This document shows positions 25,380 through 33,536 of a DNA stretch of 64,000 nucleotides, piece after piece; positions within the stretch are counted from its first letter, which is position 1; each line of letters starts with the position of its first letter. The translations under genes and the position numbers were made by a program. The notes under the pieces are model-generated. The model saw only the letters and a list, made by a program, of their open reading frames with translations. It did not search any database and was not told the origin of the DNA. Origin of the DNA: Halioxenophilus sp033283405 (lineage in GTDB: Bacteria > Pseudomonadota > Gammaproteobacteria > Pseudomonadales > Cellvibrionaceae); contig NZ_JAWMQR010000001.1 in the NCBI RefSeq assembly GCF_033283405.1, forward strand, positions 620,001 through 684,000. The letters run 5' to 3'.

Positions 25380-25484
25380 ATGACTGGCAACATAAAGCTC
25401 GCCGCTCAATTGGATATGGTGAAGCTGTTGGGCATAGAAGCACAGGCTGCGATCCTGACCAATCGACTACACGAGGAGAATTGA
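25380..25484 (+). CDS. Candidate small protein of 34 residues
   Basis: An ATG at 25380 opens a 34-codon frame, MTGNIKLAAQLDMVKLLG followed by IEAQAAILTNRLHEEN, ending 4 bases before the sulfotransferase start. The predicted amphipathic helix and the position directly ahead of a gene suggest a real small protein or a coupled leader. The GAGGAG near its end also serves as the ribosome site of the sulfotransferase. No convincing ribosome site lies ahead of its own start, and I know no homologue. Confidence 0.3.
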   Translation: MTGNIKLAAQLDMVKLLGIEAQAAILTNRLHEEN

Positions 25485-25488
25485 CCGC

Positions 25489-26193
25489 ATGGCCAGCCTG
25501 AACGAAGCCCAAAGAGTCATTGCTGTACTAGGTATGCACCGCAGTGGCACCAGCTGCTTGACGGGCTCCCTGCAAAAGGCCGGCCTAGAGTTAGGTAACT
25601 GCCATACCTGGAATCCTTATAACCAAAAGGGGAACCGTGAAAATCAGGCTTTTGTCGATCTTAATGATGAAATTTTAGCGGCAAATAAAGGTGCCTGGAA
25701 TATTCCTCCGAAAAAAGTTGAGTGGTCCGCAGAGCAGCTCGCCAAAGGCCAAGAACTTCTAACCGAGCATGAACAAATACCGGTATTAGGTTTTAAGGAC
25801 CCTCGTACATTACTAGTATTGGACGGCTGGAAGAAAATCATCAAAACAATGGAGTTTGTCGGTATCTTTCGCAGCCCTATCGCTGTGGCAAAATCACTGG
25901 CCCACCGCAATAATATGCCCAATAACCATGCTTACGAGCTTTGGTATCGCTACAACAAAGCACTCTACAAAGAGTATAAACGGCACCCCTTCCCTGTTCT
26001 CTGTTTTGATCTCCCCGAAGCTCAATTTAACGAAAAGGTCGACCGTGTTGTAAAAGAGCTAGCACTAAATGCCATACCTGACACAGACCGATTTTACGAA
26101 GCAGAATTAAACAACCACGCTAATTCAGAGCCAGCCAAGCTACCGTGGAAGGTACAACGTTTGTATCGCAAACTACAGGCGATCAGTTATTAG
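25489..26193 (+). CDS. Sulfotransferase family protein
   Basis: The 234-residue protein begins with VIAVLGMHRSGTSCLTGSL, the 5'-phosphosulfate loop of PAPS-dependent sulfotransferases. The 3'-phosphate motif is probably EFVGIFRSPIAVAKSLAHRN near residues 122-140. It would move sulfate from PAPS to an acceptor, perhaps a glycan or lipid. The protein is short for the family but the fold looks complete. GAGGAG stands 8-13 bases ahead of the ATG. No neighbour suggests the acceptor. Confidence 0.85.
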   Translation: MASLNEAQRVIAVLGMHRSGTSCLTGSLQKAGLELGNCHTWNPYNQKGNRENQAFVDLNDEILAANKGAWNIPPKKVEWSAEQLAKGQELLTEHEQIPVLGFKDPRTLLVLDGWKKIIKTMEFVGIFRSPIAVAKSLAHRNNMPNNHAYELWYRYNKALYKEYKRHPFPVLCFDLPEAQFNEKVDRVVKELALNAIPDTDRFYEAELNNHANSEPAKLPWKVQRLYRKLQAISY

Positions 26194-26427
26194 TTCTATG
26201 TATAACAAAGCTCCTACTCAGTAATCAAACAGTACATTCACTGTTATAAGTAGATCACCATGTCTTAACTACATGCATATAGAAGTGCTTGATGAAACTT
26301 GTTGATGCTTTTCCAAACAGGTTCGTCATTAATTTAGATTTTTCGTAAATCTGTGCAGTAGCGGCAGCACCGCACAGAAGTGAACGGCCATCGGCCCATA
26401 TCAATTTAGCTAAACAGGCATTCATCA

Positions 26428-27648
26428 TTGACCACGATCATCTGTTTCTTTGGCATTCTCATTCTACTCACTATCGCCTTTCTGCTTTCTCGCTCAAAAA
26501 AATCCATAAGCTGGCGCACAGTGGGCATCGCCTTTGGTCTGCAATTTTGCTTAGGCGCTTTTGCGCTTTATCTGCCTGCTGGTAAAGCGATATTAAGATC
26601 TCTCTCTAATGCCATATCTCAAGTACTTAGCTATGGTACTGCCGGCATTGAGTTTCTGTTTGGCGATGTCGGCAGAATGAAAATAGGCTTTATTTTCGCG
26701 TTTAATGTCTTACCGGTCATTATCTTTTTCTCGGCCCTGATTTCGGTGCTCTACTATTTGGGCGTTATGGGTTGGGTGGTAAGAGTATTGGGCGGCGGTC
26801 TGCAACGGCTATTAGGCACCAGCAAGGCTGAATCCATGTCGGCTACGGCCAATATATTTGTCAGCCAAACCGAGGCGCCGGTGGTCATACGGCCCTATAT
26901 AGCCTCCATGACACAATCGGAAATTTTCGCAGTGATGGTGGGCGGAATGGCCACTGTCGCAGGTTCCGTGTTAGCCGGCTATGTAGGGCTGGGCGTTGAA
27001 CTCAAATATCTGCTGGCGGCCAGTTTTATGGCGGCACCCGGGGGGTTCCTCATGGCTAAACTGTTGCTACCGGAAACCGAGAGCGTGGTCGAGCATAACC
27101 AGATAACCGCAAACAACCGGGATGAGTACGCTAATATTTTTGATGCGGCAGCGGGTGGAGCCAGCAACGGTATGAAACTCGCCGTCAATATTGGAGCTAT
27201 GCTGTTAGCGTTTATTTCATTGATCGCCCTTGTCAACGGTATGCTCACGGGCATTGGCCACTGGTTTGGTATGGACAGCCTCACACTGCAGAAAATTCTT
27301 GGTTGGCTATTTCAACCAATAGCCTTTTTACTGGGTGTGCCTTGGTCCGAAAGTGGCGTGGCAGGCAGTTTAATTGGCCAGAAGTTGGTGCTTAATGAGT
27401 TTGTGGCTTACGTCGACTACTCCAACCTTAAGGATCAGTTAAGCCCCCATACACAAGCTGTGGTTACCTTTGCACTCTGTGGTTTTGCCAATTTCTCCTC
27501 AATCGCTATACAGTTGGGAGGCTTGGGAATTATGGCGCCTAACCGGCGCAGTGATATCGCCAATCTCGGTTTGCGGGCAGTATTAGCCGCATTTTTGGCA
27601 AACTTAATGAGCGCGGCTATTGCGGGATTTTTTATTTCGCTGTTATAG
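26428..27648 (+). CDS. nupC: Concentrative nucleoside transporter, NupC/CNT family
   Basis: The 406-residue membrane protein starts at a TTG (26428). CNT signatures are plain: GTSKAESMSATANIFVSQTE then APVVIRPYIASMTQSEIFAV and VGGMATVAGSVLAGYVGLGV, and the C-terminal half GFANFSSIAIQLGGLGIMAP. CNT proteins take up nucleosides with protons or sodium. It is the import arm of the pyrimidine cluster: the genes that follow deaminate cytidine and phosphorylate uridine. It converges with the 2OG oxygenase gene, which ends 17 bases away. Confidence 0.95.
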   Translation: MTTIICFFGILILLTIAFLLSRSKKSISWRTVGIAFGLQFCLGAFALYLPAGKAILRSLSNAISQVLSYGTAGIEFLFGDVGRMKIGFIFAFNVLPVIIFFSALISVLYYLGVMGWVVRVLGGGLQRLLGTSKAESMSATANIFVSQTEAPVVIRPYIASMTQSEIFAVMVGGMATVAGSVLAGYVGLGVELKYLLAASFMAAPGGFLMAKLLLPETESVVEHNQITANNRDEYANIFDAAAGGASNGMKLAVNIGAMLLAFISLIALVNGMLTGIGHWFGMDSLTLQKILGWLFQPIAFLLGVPWSESGVAGSLIGQKLVLNEFVAYVDYSNLKDQLSPHTQAVVTFALCGFANFSSIAIQLGGLGIMAPNRRSDIANLGLRAVLAAFLANLMSAAIAGFFISLL

Positions 27649-27665
27649 CTAACAAACGGCAATGC

Positions 27666-28598
27666 TTAAAAACCGTTTTCCCGGAGCCGCTCCGCCAAAA
27701 ACTCACCGGCGGTCATTGATGTTGTTAACTTGCTCCCCTCCTCTACAAATTTGGGAAGCGGATCCAGGATCACCTCGTTTCTCGGGTGTACAAAGAATGG
27801 GATAGAGTAACGGGCGCGGGTATTATCAGTGGGGTTTACCACTCGATGCACCGTGGCCGGCAATCTGGAATTGGTCAAACGGGCCATCATATCACCGGTA
27901 TCGACCACCAAGTCTCCCAGTTCGTTTTCGATAGCCAACCATTTACCATCACGATCCAACAACTGCAAACCGGAATCTGTAGCGCCAATCAACAGCGTCA
28001 TTAGATTAATATCGGCATGAGCGGCCGCACGAACACCTTGGCTGGCTGCCACTTTTTCAAGCGCGGGGTAATGTATGAGCCGCTGTACGGAGTTGCCCTC
28101 GCAAATCATCTCGGAAAAATAGTCGGCTGGCAGCTCCATAGCAGAGGCAAGTGCGGTTAATAATTGTTTGGCAACATTATTAAGTTTTTGGTGAAGTTCA
28201 ATAAAAAACTCACGAAATTCTGCAATCTCATCCGGCCAGATATTAGCCGGGTAATCCTTTAAATACGGGCTCAGGCCCGGTAATTCCGGCCCAATATGCC
28301 AATACTCTTTTAAATCCGGGTATTCGAAACCCGCCGCTGTCTCCTTGCCGAAACTGATATAGCCACGCTGACCGGAGCCTGTCTCATAGCGCTGCTTTAC
28401 CGTATCGGGCAAGTTAAACAGACTTTCCGCCAACCGGTAGGCCTGCTTGAATAAACTCGGATGAATTCCATGATTACGAATAACCACGAAACCAAACTCC
28501 GCTAGCGCATTGTAAAACTGATCAACAAACAACTTCTGGCTGGAAGGTATGAAGTAATCTTCCAGGCTAAGGCTAGGAACCTGCCGCGTTTCACTCAT
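27666..28598 (-). CDS. Isopenicillin-N-synthase-like 2-oxoglutarate/Fe(II) oxygenase
   Basis: The 310-residue protein shows the DIOX_N domain (PSLSLEDYFIPSS then FGFVVIRNHGIHPSLFKQAY) and a 2OG-FeII domain with H and D in AAHADINLMTLL, the distal His in ATVHRVVNPTDN and the RYSIPFF Arg/Ser pair that binds 2-oxoglutarate. Eukaryotic members of this group include thymine 7-hydroxylase and the pyrimidine deoxynucleoside 2'-hydroxylase of fungi. Since it is followed, 26 bases away, by cytidine deaminase and lies in a nucleoside cluster, I infer a pyrimidine base or nucleoside substrate, but the sequence alone cannot show it. Gibberellin- or ethylene-type oxidases share the fold. Confidence 0.85.
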   Translation of the reverse strand: MSETRQVPSLSLEDYFIPSSQKLFVDQFYNALAEFGFVVIRNHGIHPSLFKQAYRLAESLFNLPDTVKQRYETGSGQRGYISFGKETAAGFEYPDLKEYWHIGPELPGLSPYLKDYPANIWPDEIAEFREFFIELHQKLNNVAKQLLTALASAMELPADYFSEMICEGNSVQRLIHYPALEKVAASQGVRAAAHADINLMTLLIGATDSGLQLLDRDGKWLAIENELGDLVVDTGDMMARLTNSRLPATVHRVVNPTDNTRARYSIPFFVHPRNEVILDPLPKFVEEGSKLTTSMTAGEFLAERLRENGF

Positions 28599-28624
28599 TG
28601 GATACCTACCACGGGTTGAAATTG

Positions 28625-29008
28625 TTACTTAAGCGTGAATGAGCCTGGCAATAGTTCTGCAATGCTTGCCTGTAATTCCAGGTCGCTATCGCAGATGGAT
28701 ATTATCGTAGCACTATTGGAAAATTCCCGAATAAATTGCCGGCAAGCCCCACAGGGTGGTGTTGGTTCCTGAGTGGGGGTATACACGACTAACGTATTGA
28801 TTGTCCGTGAGCCAGCGGTTACCGCTGAACAAATCGCATTGCGTTCAGCGCAAATGGCCAGGCCATAAGAGGCATTTTCCACATTAACACCGGTGAACAT
28901 CTCACCTTCGTCATTATAAAAAGCGACAGCAACGGGAAACCGGCTATAGGGTGAGTAGCTCTTGGCTGCTGTATCCCGGGCGGCCTGTTTTAGAAGATCT
29001 ATATCCAT
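28625..29008 (-). CDS. cdd: Cytidine deaminase
   Basis: The 127-residue enzyme has the small tetrameric form: KSYSPYSRFPVAVAFYNDEG, GVNVENASYGLAICAERNAI and TPPCGACRQFIREF. Zinc ligands are the Cys of CAE and the two Cys of PCGAC, and the Glu of CAE moves the proton. It turns cytidine or deoxycytidine into uridine or deoxyuridine. It is the first gene of a leftward pair with the 2OG oxygenase, divergent from the URC operon, so cytosine nucleosides are channelled to uracil breakdown. Confidence 0.95.
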   Translation of the reverse strand: MDIDLLKQAARDTAAKSYSPYSRFPVAVAFYNDEGEMFTGVNVENASYGLAICAERNAICSAVTAGSRTINTLVVYTPTQEPTPPCGACRQFIREFSNSATIISICDSDLELQASIAELLPGSFTLK

Positions 29009-29263
29009 AATCTAAAGATTTTTAGTGATAGTGTTGATTTTGCCCCTGGCCACTCCTTGATGGTGCCGAGGCGCTATTAGAGAGCCTGCTTCTGAATGGC
29101 CTGACTCCCGACCACTGTAGCGCAATAGCTTAAACGGTTAAGGCGCATTGGCAAACCAATTTTTAAGCGACCGATAGCTTCGCCAAAGAAACGTTAAGAG
29201 GCTGGCGACGCCCTAGAACCTGTCTATTATTAAAAAAAGTCAGTTGCAATTCTCCAAGCTTCC

Positions 29264-29285
29264 GCCGGTTTTTACCGGCTTTTTT
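29264..29285 (+). terminator. Intrinsic terminator in the leader region of URC1
   Basis: GCCGGT (29264-29269), TTTT loop and ACCGGC (29274-29279) make a perfect 6-bp stem, followed by TTTTTT. It points to the right, but the gene to its left, cdd, is on the other strand. It therefore ends an unannotated RNA or attenuates transcription towards URC1. Confidence 0.75.
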
Positions 29286-29446
29286 CTTGGTGTGGCTTTA
29301 TGCAACCTCATCTAGCCTTCTTTCTTAGCCGTTTCATCCTCATAAAGCGGCCATTGTCAGGTATTGTAAACACGCCATTTCCACCCTTCAGTTGCCTCAT
29401 TACGACGCTTATCTGCTGCTCGTTAGTTATCGTTGACGGATTACAG

Positions 29447-29458
29447 TTAATCGATTAA
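29447..29458. promoter_or_regulatory. Candidate LacI-family operator TTAATCGATTAA
   Basis: A perfect 12-bp palindrome with the central CG that LacI-family repressors need for their hinge helix. It lies 77 bases upstream of the URC1 start and the only LacI-family gene in the window is at the end of this cluster (33537). No second copy was found in the window. Confidence 0.5.
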
Positions 29459-29534
29459 GTTTTACTGATGTCTCTGTTCAGCAAACACTGGTCGGCTGCA
29501 GTTATCTTTACAGCGTTCCAAATAGGAGGTGTTA

Positions 29535-30812
29535 GTGGTGGCAACCCTAAGCAAAGGCACCCCAGCGAGCTTTAATTCGACCCATATCAGATTAACCTCT
29601 CACACGGTAGATCAGCCTGGAACTGTACCGTTCATCGATTGGGGGAACAAAGATCCCCTACTGCGAGGGCCGGTCATCGGTACGGTAAGCAACCCTTCCC
29701 ATCGCAACTGTATTGGTACCCACAGCGGTAGTTACACCATTTACAGGGCGCTATCGATTGCCTCAGGCAAATACCCGCCAAGCCATAAGCCCGATCTCAA
29801 TAACACTGAGCCCACTGAAATAATCACACCACAGGAGTCTTGGTGGCAGCCTGGCAAAATAATCTCCCTCGATCCCTGGGGGGCAAATATCGCCACAACC
29901 TTCCATCAATTTCTTGAGCAGGGTTTTAATATTCAACCGACAATAGCCGTCACACAGGCCAGACTGCAGTTACCGGAAATTCGTGAAGCACTCGCAGCTG
30001 GCCGTTTGCAGGCCGATGATTGTTTCGTTACCAGCAAAGGCGATGTAAGAGTTACCAAAGTCGCAATCGACCCCGTATGGCATCTTCCGAGTATTGCCGA
30101 GCGCTTTCAATTGACGGAGGCGGCGCTTAGAAAGATTCTGTTTCGTGAAACTGGTGGCATGTACCCCGAGTTAGTCACCCGCTCTGATCTAAAAGTTCTT
30201 CTGCCCCCTATTGGCAGTACAACCGCCTATATATTTGGTCGTATTGCCGATTTAGCCAACCCAGAGGTTGAACTAACCTGCCGGGTACACGATGAGTGCA
30301 ATGGTTCCGACGTTTTTGGATCGGATATCTGTACCTGCCGGCCATACCTTACCTACGGTATAGAGGATGCCGTGCGCACCGCACAAAGAGGCGGTGTCGG
30401 CTTGATCGTCTACTTTCGCAAGGAAGGCCGAGCACTGGGCGAAGTAACCAAATTTTTAGTGTACAACGCCCGCAAAAGACAACTCGGTGGCGACAGCGCA
30501 GCCACCTATTTTGAACGAACCGAGTGCGTGGCTGGCGTGCAGGATGCCCGCTTCCAGGAGTTAATGCCCGATGTGCTGCATTTTTTTGGCATCAAACAAA
30601 TTCACCACCTCCACTCCATGAGCAACATGAAGTACAACGCCATCACCAATAGTGGCATCGTTGTGGAAAATCGAATCAGTATACCGGCGGAATTAATTCC
30701 CGAAGATGCCCTGGTTGAAATAGAAGCCAAAAAGGCCGCCGGCTATTTTACCGAAGAGGCCACAAAAAACAGTGATGAGTTGGCGGCAGTGAAAGGCAGG
30801 AACCTGGATTAG
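29535..30812 (+). CDS. URC1-type GTP cyclohydrolase II homologue (uracil catabolism)
   Basis: I place the start at GTG 29535 (AGGAGG 5 bases upstream; GTG 29538 is also possible); the GTG at 29529 overlaps the ribosome site. The protein has about 425 residues, twice RibA. An N-terminal extension of about 200 residues precedes a RibA-like domain. The zinc site C-x10-C-x-C is kept in DECNGSDVFGSDICTC. KEGRALGEV resembles RibA's EGRNIGL, but the RibA NNPKK region reads SMSNMKYNAITNSG. This fits URC1, which in yeast opens the uracil ring of a nucleotide rather than making riboflavin precursors. URC4, UPRT and uridine kinase follow in the same operon. Confidence 0.88.
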   Translation: MVATLSKGTPASFNSTHIRLTSHTVDQPGTVPFIDWGNKDPLLRGPVIGTVSNPSHRNCIGTHSGSYTIYRALSIASGKYPPSHKPDLNNTEPTEIITPQESWWQPGKIISLDPWGANIATTFHQFLEQGFNIQPTIAVTQARLQLPEIREALAAGRLQADDCFVTSKGDVRVTKVAIDPVWHLPSIAERFQLTEAALRKILFRETGGMYPELVTRSDLKVLLPPIGSTTAYIFGRIADLANPEVELTCRVHDECNGSDVFGSDICTCRPYLTYGIEDAVRTAQRGGVGLIVYFRKEGRALGEVTKFLVYNARKRQLGGDSAATYFERTECVAGVQDARFQELMPDVLHFFGIKQIHHLHSMSNMKYNAITNSGIVVENRISIPAELIPEDALVEIEAKKAAGYFTEEATKNSDELAAVKGRNLD

Positions 30813-30814
30813 CC

Positions 30815-32026
30815 ATGGCAAGCAATACCTTCGAGCTCTCTGCCCTATTCTCTACCGAATTAATCCGGGAACGTTCTAACCATATCTTTAATTTGGCGTT
30901 GTCTGGTAAAACTCATTTTCAGGTTAATCTGGAGAAATTATCTGCAGCTGCACAGTATGTGGCTGATCTTATCACGCAGAATTATCCCGACTTGAATGTC
31001 CCCTACCACTCCCGTTGGCGACACTTTGAAATTGGCGATGAATTTCAGCTCAATCAATATCGCGCACTAACACAGTCACTTGCGCCGTTGGAAAAAGCCC
31101 GTCTTGGCTTTGATCTTATTGTGCCATCGGTATTAATCGATGCAGGGGCTGGCCCCCATTGGCGATATCAATCCAACAACAGCGTCGCACCCGGTCGATC
31201 TGAGGGGTTGGCATTAGCGAGCCTGGATATGTTTTTAGCAGGCGGTTTTGGTGCGGGTAAGGCAGGACTGCCGCAAACCGAGGCCGATAGTTTATTGGCC
31301 ATTACCGAGGCGGACTTTGCCCGCTACTTCAATATCTCCAATGCCAACCCAATGGCGGCCGTCTCTGGTCGCGTACAACTGTTAGTTGATTTGGGTAAAA
31401 CGCTGGCAGAGCAGCCAAACTATTTCCCTAATAAACGGCCCGGAGATCTTGTCGATTTTCTGCTTGGCAATTTTAAAAAGCCTTTATCAGCACTAACAGT
31501 TCTCGCTACCGTGTTACACGCTTTTGGCCCTATTTGGCCGGGCCGTATTGCCATAGAAGAGACCAATCTCGGCGACACCTGGGCCTACCCCCAATTAGGT
31601 GAGGGTATTGCCGGTTTGGTACCTTTCCATAAACTCTCCCAGTGGCTTACCTACTCTCTGGTAGAGACACTGCAAGATGCCGGAATAGCGGTGGTTGACG
31701 TCGAAAAGTTAACCGGCCTGGCTGAGTATCGCAACGGAGGCTTTCTCCTGGATTTCGGGCTACTCGAATTACGTGATGAAAACGATAGTCGTCAAGCCTG
31801 GCCTCCCGCCAGCGAAATTATTATTGAGTGGCGAGCTTTGACCATCGTCCTGCTGGATCTATTGGCTGAAAAAATTGCGGCAATACTGGGGTTACGCTCC
31901 GTTGATTTTCCATTAGCGAAGGTCCTACAAGGCGGTACCTGGCAGGCGGGTAGACTCCTGGCCAGGAATCTCCGTCCAGACCTCTCGCCACCGCTGCAGA
32001 TCATCAGTGATGGTACGGTTTTTTAG
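30815..32026 (+). CDS. URC4/Urg3 family protein (DUF1688)
   Basis: The 403-residue protein starts 2 bases after the URC1 stop. The family is recognised from the GPHWRYQ motif with its region VPSVLIDAGAGPHWRYQS, the EGLALASLDMFLAGGFG stretch and the C-terminal FPLAKVLQGGTWQAGRLLA. URC4 is needed for uracil use in Lachancea, and its bacterial homologues lie next to URC1. Its biochemical step is not established. No signal peptide or membrane segment is visible. The tight spacing to URC1 supports a joint step. Confidence 0.9.
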   Translation: MASNTFELSALFSTELIRERSNHIFNLALSGKTHFQVNLEKLSAAAQYVADLITQNYPDLNVPYHSRWRHFEIGDEFQLNQYRALTQSLAPLEKARLGFDLIVPSVLIDAGAGPHWRYQSNNSVAPGRSEGLALASLDMFLAGGFGAGKAGLPQTEADSLLAITEADFARYFNISNANPMAAVSGRVQLLVDLGKTLAEQPNYFPNKRPGDLVDFLLGNFKKPLSALTVLATVLHAFGPIWPGRIAIEETNLGDTWAYPQLGEGIAGLVPFHKLSQWLTYSLVETLQDAGIAVVDVEKLTGLAEYRNGGFLLDFGLLELRDENDSRQAWPPASEIIIEWRALTIVLLDLLAEKIAAILGLRSVDFPLAKVLQGGTWQAGRLLARNLRPDLSPPLQIISDGTVF

Positions 32027-32077
32027 GTGCAAGAGAGTGGCCATTGAACGCTATTATCGATTATTTAGGAACCTGTT

Positions 32078-32701
32078 ATGTCGGTAACCTTGGTTAACCA
32101 CCCGCTGATACTGCACAAATTGGCCAGCTTACGCGATAAAACGACCGGCTCGGACAAATTTCGCCAGTTGCTCGGAGAGCTGGCTGTGCAAATATTCCTT
32201 GAAGCAAGCAAGGAACAAAAAACCATAGCAGTAAAGGTAGATACCCCCTTTGCAGAGTGCTCATCGGAAAAGGTCGAACAAAAATTTGCCTTAATTCCAA
32301 TTATGCGAGCCGGTATTGGCATGCAGGAGAGCATTCAACGCTTTTGGCCCGACTGTTCCGTTGGCCATATCGGTATTTACCGGGATAAGTTCCTTAATAC
32401 AACTGTGGAGTATTTCTGTAAAATGCCGAAGGAGTTGGATCACTCGGTTGCCTATGTCCTTGACCCGGTCATTGCCACCGGAACCACCGCCGCGGCGAGC
32501 GTTAGTCGGCTGTATGAGATGGGTGCAACAGAGGTGAAATTTTTATCCATTATTGCGTGTGAGGAGGGATTGGCACTGCTTGCCAGCCAACACCCCGAAC
32601 TGAAGATTTTTACCGTCTCGACTACCGAGCAGCTGAGCGACAATGGCTACCTTACCCCCGGCATTGGTGATGTCGGCGCTCGCTATTACAATAACCAGTA
32701 A
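32078..32701 (+). CDS. upp: Uracil phosphoribosyltransferase
   Basis: The 207-residue enzyme turns uracil and PRPP into UMP. It has PIMRAGIGMQESIQRFWPD, the PRPP loop VLDPVIATGTTAAASVSRL (usually DPMLATGGS, so GTTA is a variant) and the uracil-binding C-terminus YLTPGIGDVGARYYNN. In the URC route the base must first be made into the nucleotide, so this gene is a working part of the operon and not only salvage. AGGAACC lies ahead of the ATG. Confidence 0.92.
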   Translation: MSVTLVNHPLILHKLASLRDKTTGSDKFRQLLGELAVQIFLEASKEQKTIAVKVDTPFAECSSEKVEQKFALIPIMRAGIGMQESIQRFWPDCSVGHIGIYRDKFLNTTVEYFCKMPKELDHSVAYVLDPVIATGTTAAASVSRLYEMGATEVKFLSIIACEEGLALLASQHPELKIFTVSTTEQLSDNGYLTPGIGDVGARYYNNQ

Positions 32702-32762
32702 CGTTAATGTTGTTATAAGCCATCATTATGGCCATTAAAACCCGTTGCCATTTAAGGAATAT

Positions 32763-33374
32763 TTGAGTTTGACAAAAGCCCATATCATAGCCGTAGCCGG
32801 AGGCAGCTGCTCTGGCAAAACAACCATGGCACTCAATGTTTGCCGTGCGTTGGGCGCCGGTAATTGTGCCATCGTCTACCAGGATAGCTACTACCGTGGG
32901 CTGGCCTCTATTACCAACTATGATCTGCCCGAGGCAATTGATTTCCAATTAATGGCCACGCATTTGAATAGTCTCAAACAGGGTGAGATCATCGCTATGC
33001 CGACCTATGATTTCACCACTCATAGGCGCACTGAAAAGCAGGTCAGCCTTGACCCCAAACCAATTATTCTCGTCGATGGCATTTTAATACTGCACGCGCC
33101 TGAGTTGGCCAACTGCTTTGATTTCAAGGTTTTTGTTGAGTGTAGCGAGGAAGAGCGGCGTAAACGGCGGCTCGAGCGGGATACCCGTGAACGCGGGCGA
33201 ACCAAAGAAGAGACACTACAGCAGTTTAATAACCAGGTGGCGCCACTGCACAATCAACTGGTGGAGCCTTCAAAGCAACACGCGGATTTTATCTGCCAAC
33301 AACCCGGCCCGGCGCGATGCGATGAAACCTTAAGTGCACCGCTCTTGGAATACTGCAAGCGCCTGCTGCCGTAG
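32763..33374 (+). CDS. udk: Uridine kinase
   Basis: The P-loop is VAGGSCSGKTT, and the protein has the uridine kinase/phosphoribulokinase fold with IVYQDSYYRGL, YDLPEAIDFQ, TYDFTTHRRT and LVDGILILHAPELANCFDFK followed by RRKRRLERDTRERGRT (lid). AAGGA at 32754-32758 favours a TTG start at 32763 or 32769 (about 203 residues); an upstream TTG at 32745 would lie ahead of that site. It makes UMP from imported uridine, giving the cluster two routes to the URC substrate. The gap to the upp stop is about 60 bases. Confidence 0.9.
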   Translation: MSLTKAHIIAVAGGSCSGKTTMALNVCRALGAGNCAIVYQDSYYRGLASITNYDLPEAIDFQLMATHLNSLKQGEIIAMPTYDFTTHRRTEKQVSLDPKPIILVDGILILHAPELANCFDFKVFVECSEEERRKRRLERDTRERGRTKEETLQQFNNQVAPLHNQLVEPSKQHADFICQQPGPARCDETLSAPLLEYCKRLLP

Positions 33375-33536
33375 GCGGCGTGCCTTGATGTTTTCAGTGG
33401 TTTACAGGATGAAGATCTTTTTACTGGAGGCCTTTTACGGAAGGACGATGTAAAGAGGGGCTTTGCGGCAACGACGTATCAATCCCCGCTCACTCCCCAC
33501 TCAACCCTTCAGAGCATTCTGTGAACCATTTGCGTG

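Larger units (their letters stand above)
29009..29534. other. Divergent intergenic region between cdd and URC1
   Basis: The 520 bases contain an intrinsic terminator pointing right (29264-29285), a LacI-type palindrome (29447-29458) and the URC1 ribosome site AGGAGG (29524-29529). The stretch 29010-29263 has no open frame with coding features. A terminated transcript must start inside it, which makes it a candidate small RNA or attenuated leader. Confidence 0.5.

Noticed and set aside
29040..29240. Possible tRNA or riboswitch in the cdd-URC1 gap
   Set aside because: No cloverleaf could be folded by eye and the FMN riboswitch core is absent; only the terminator is supported.
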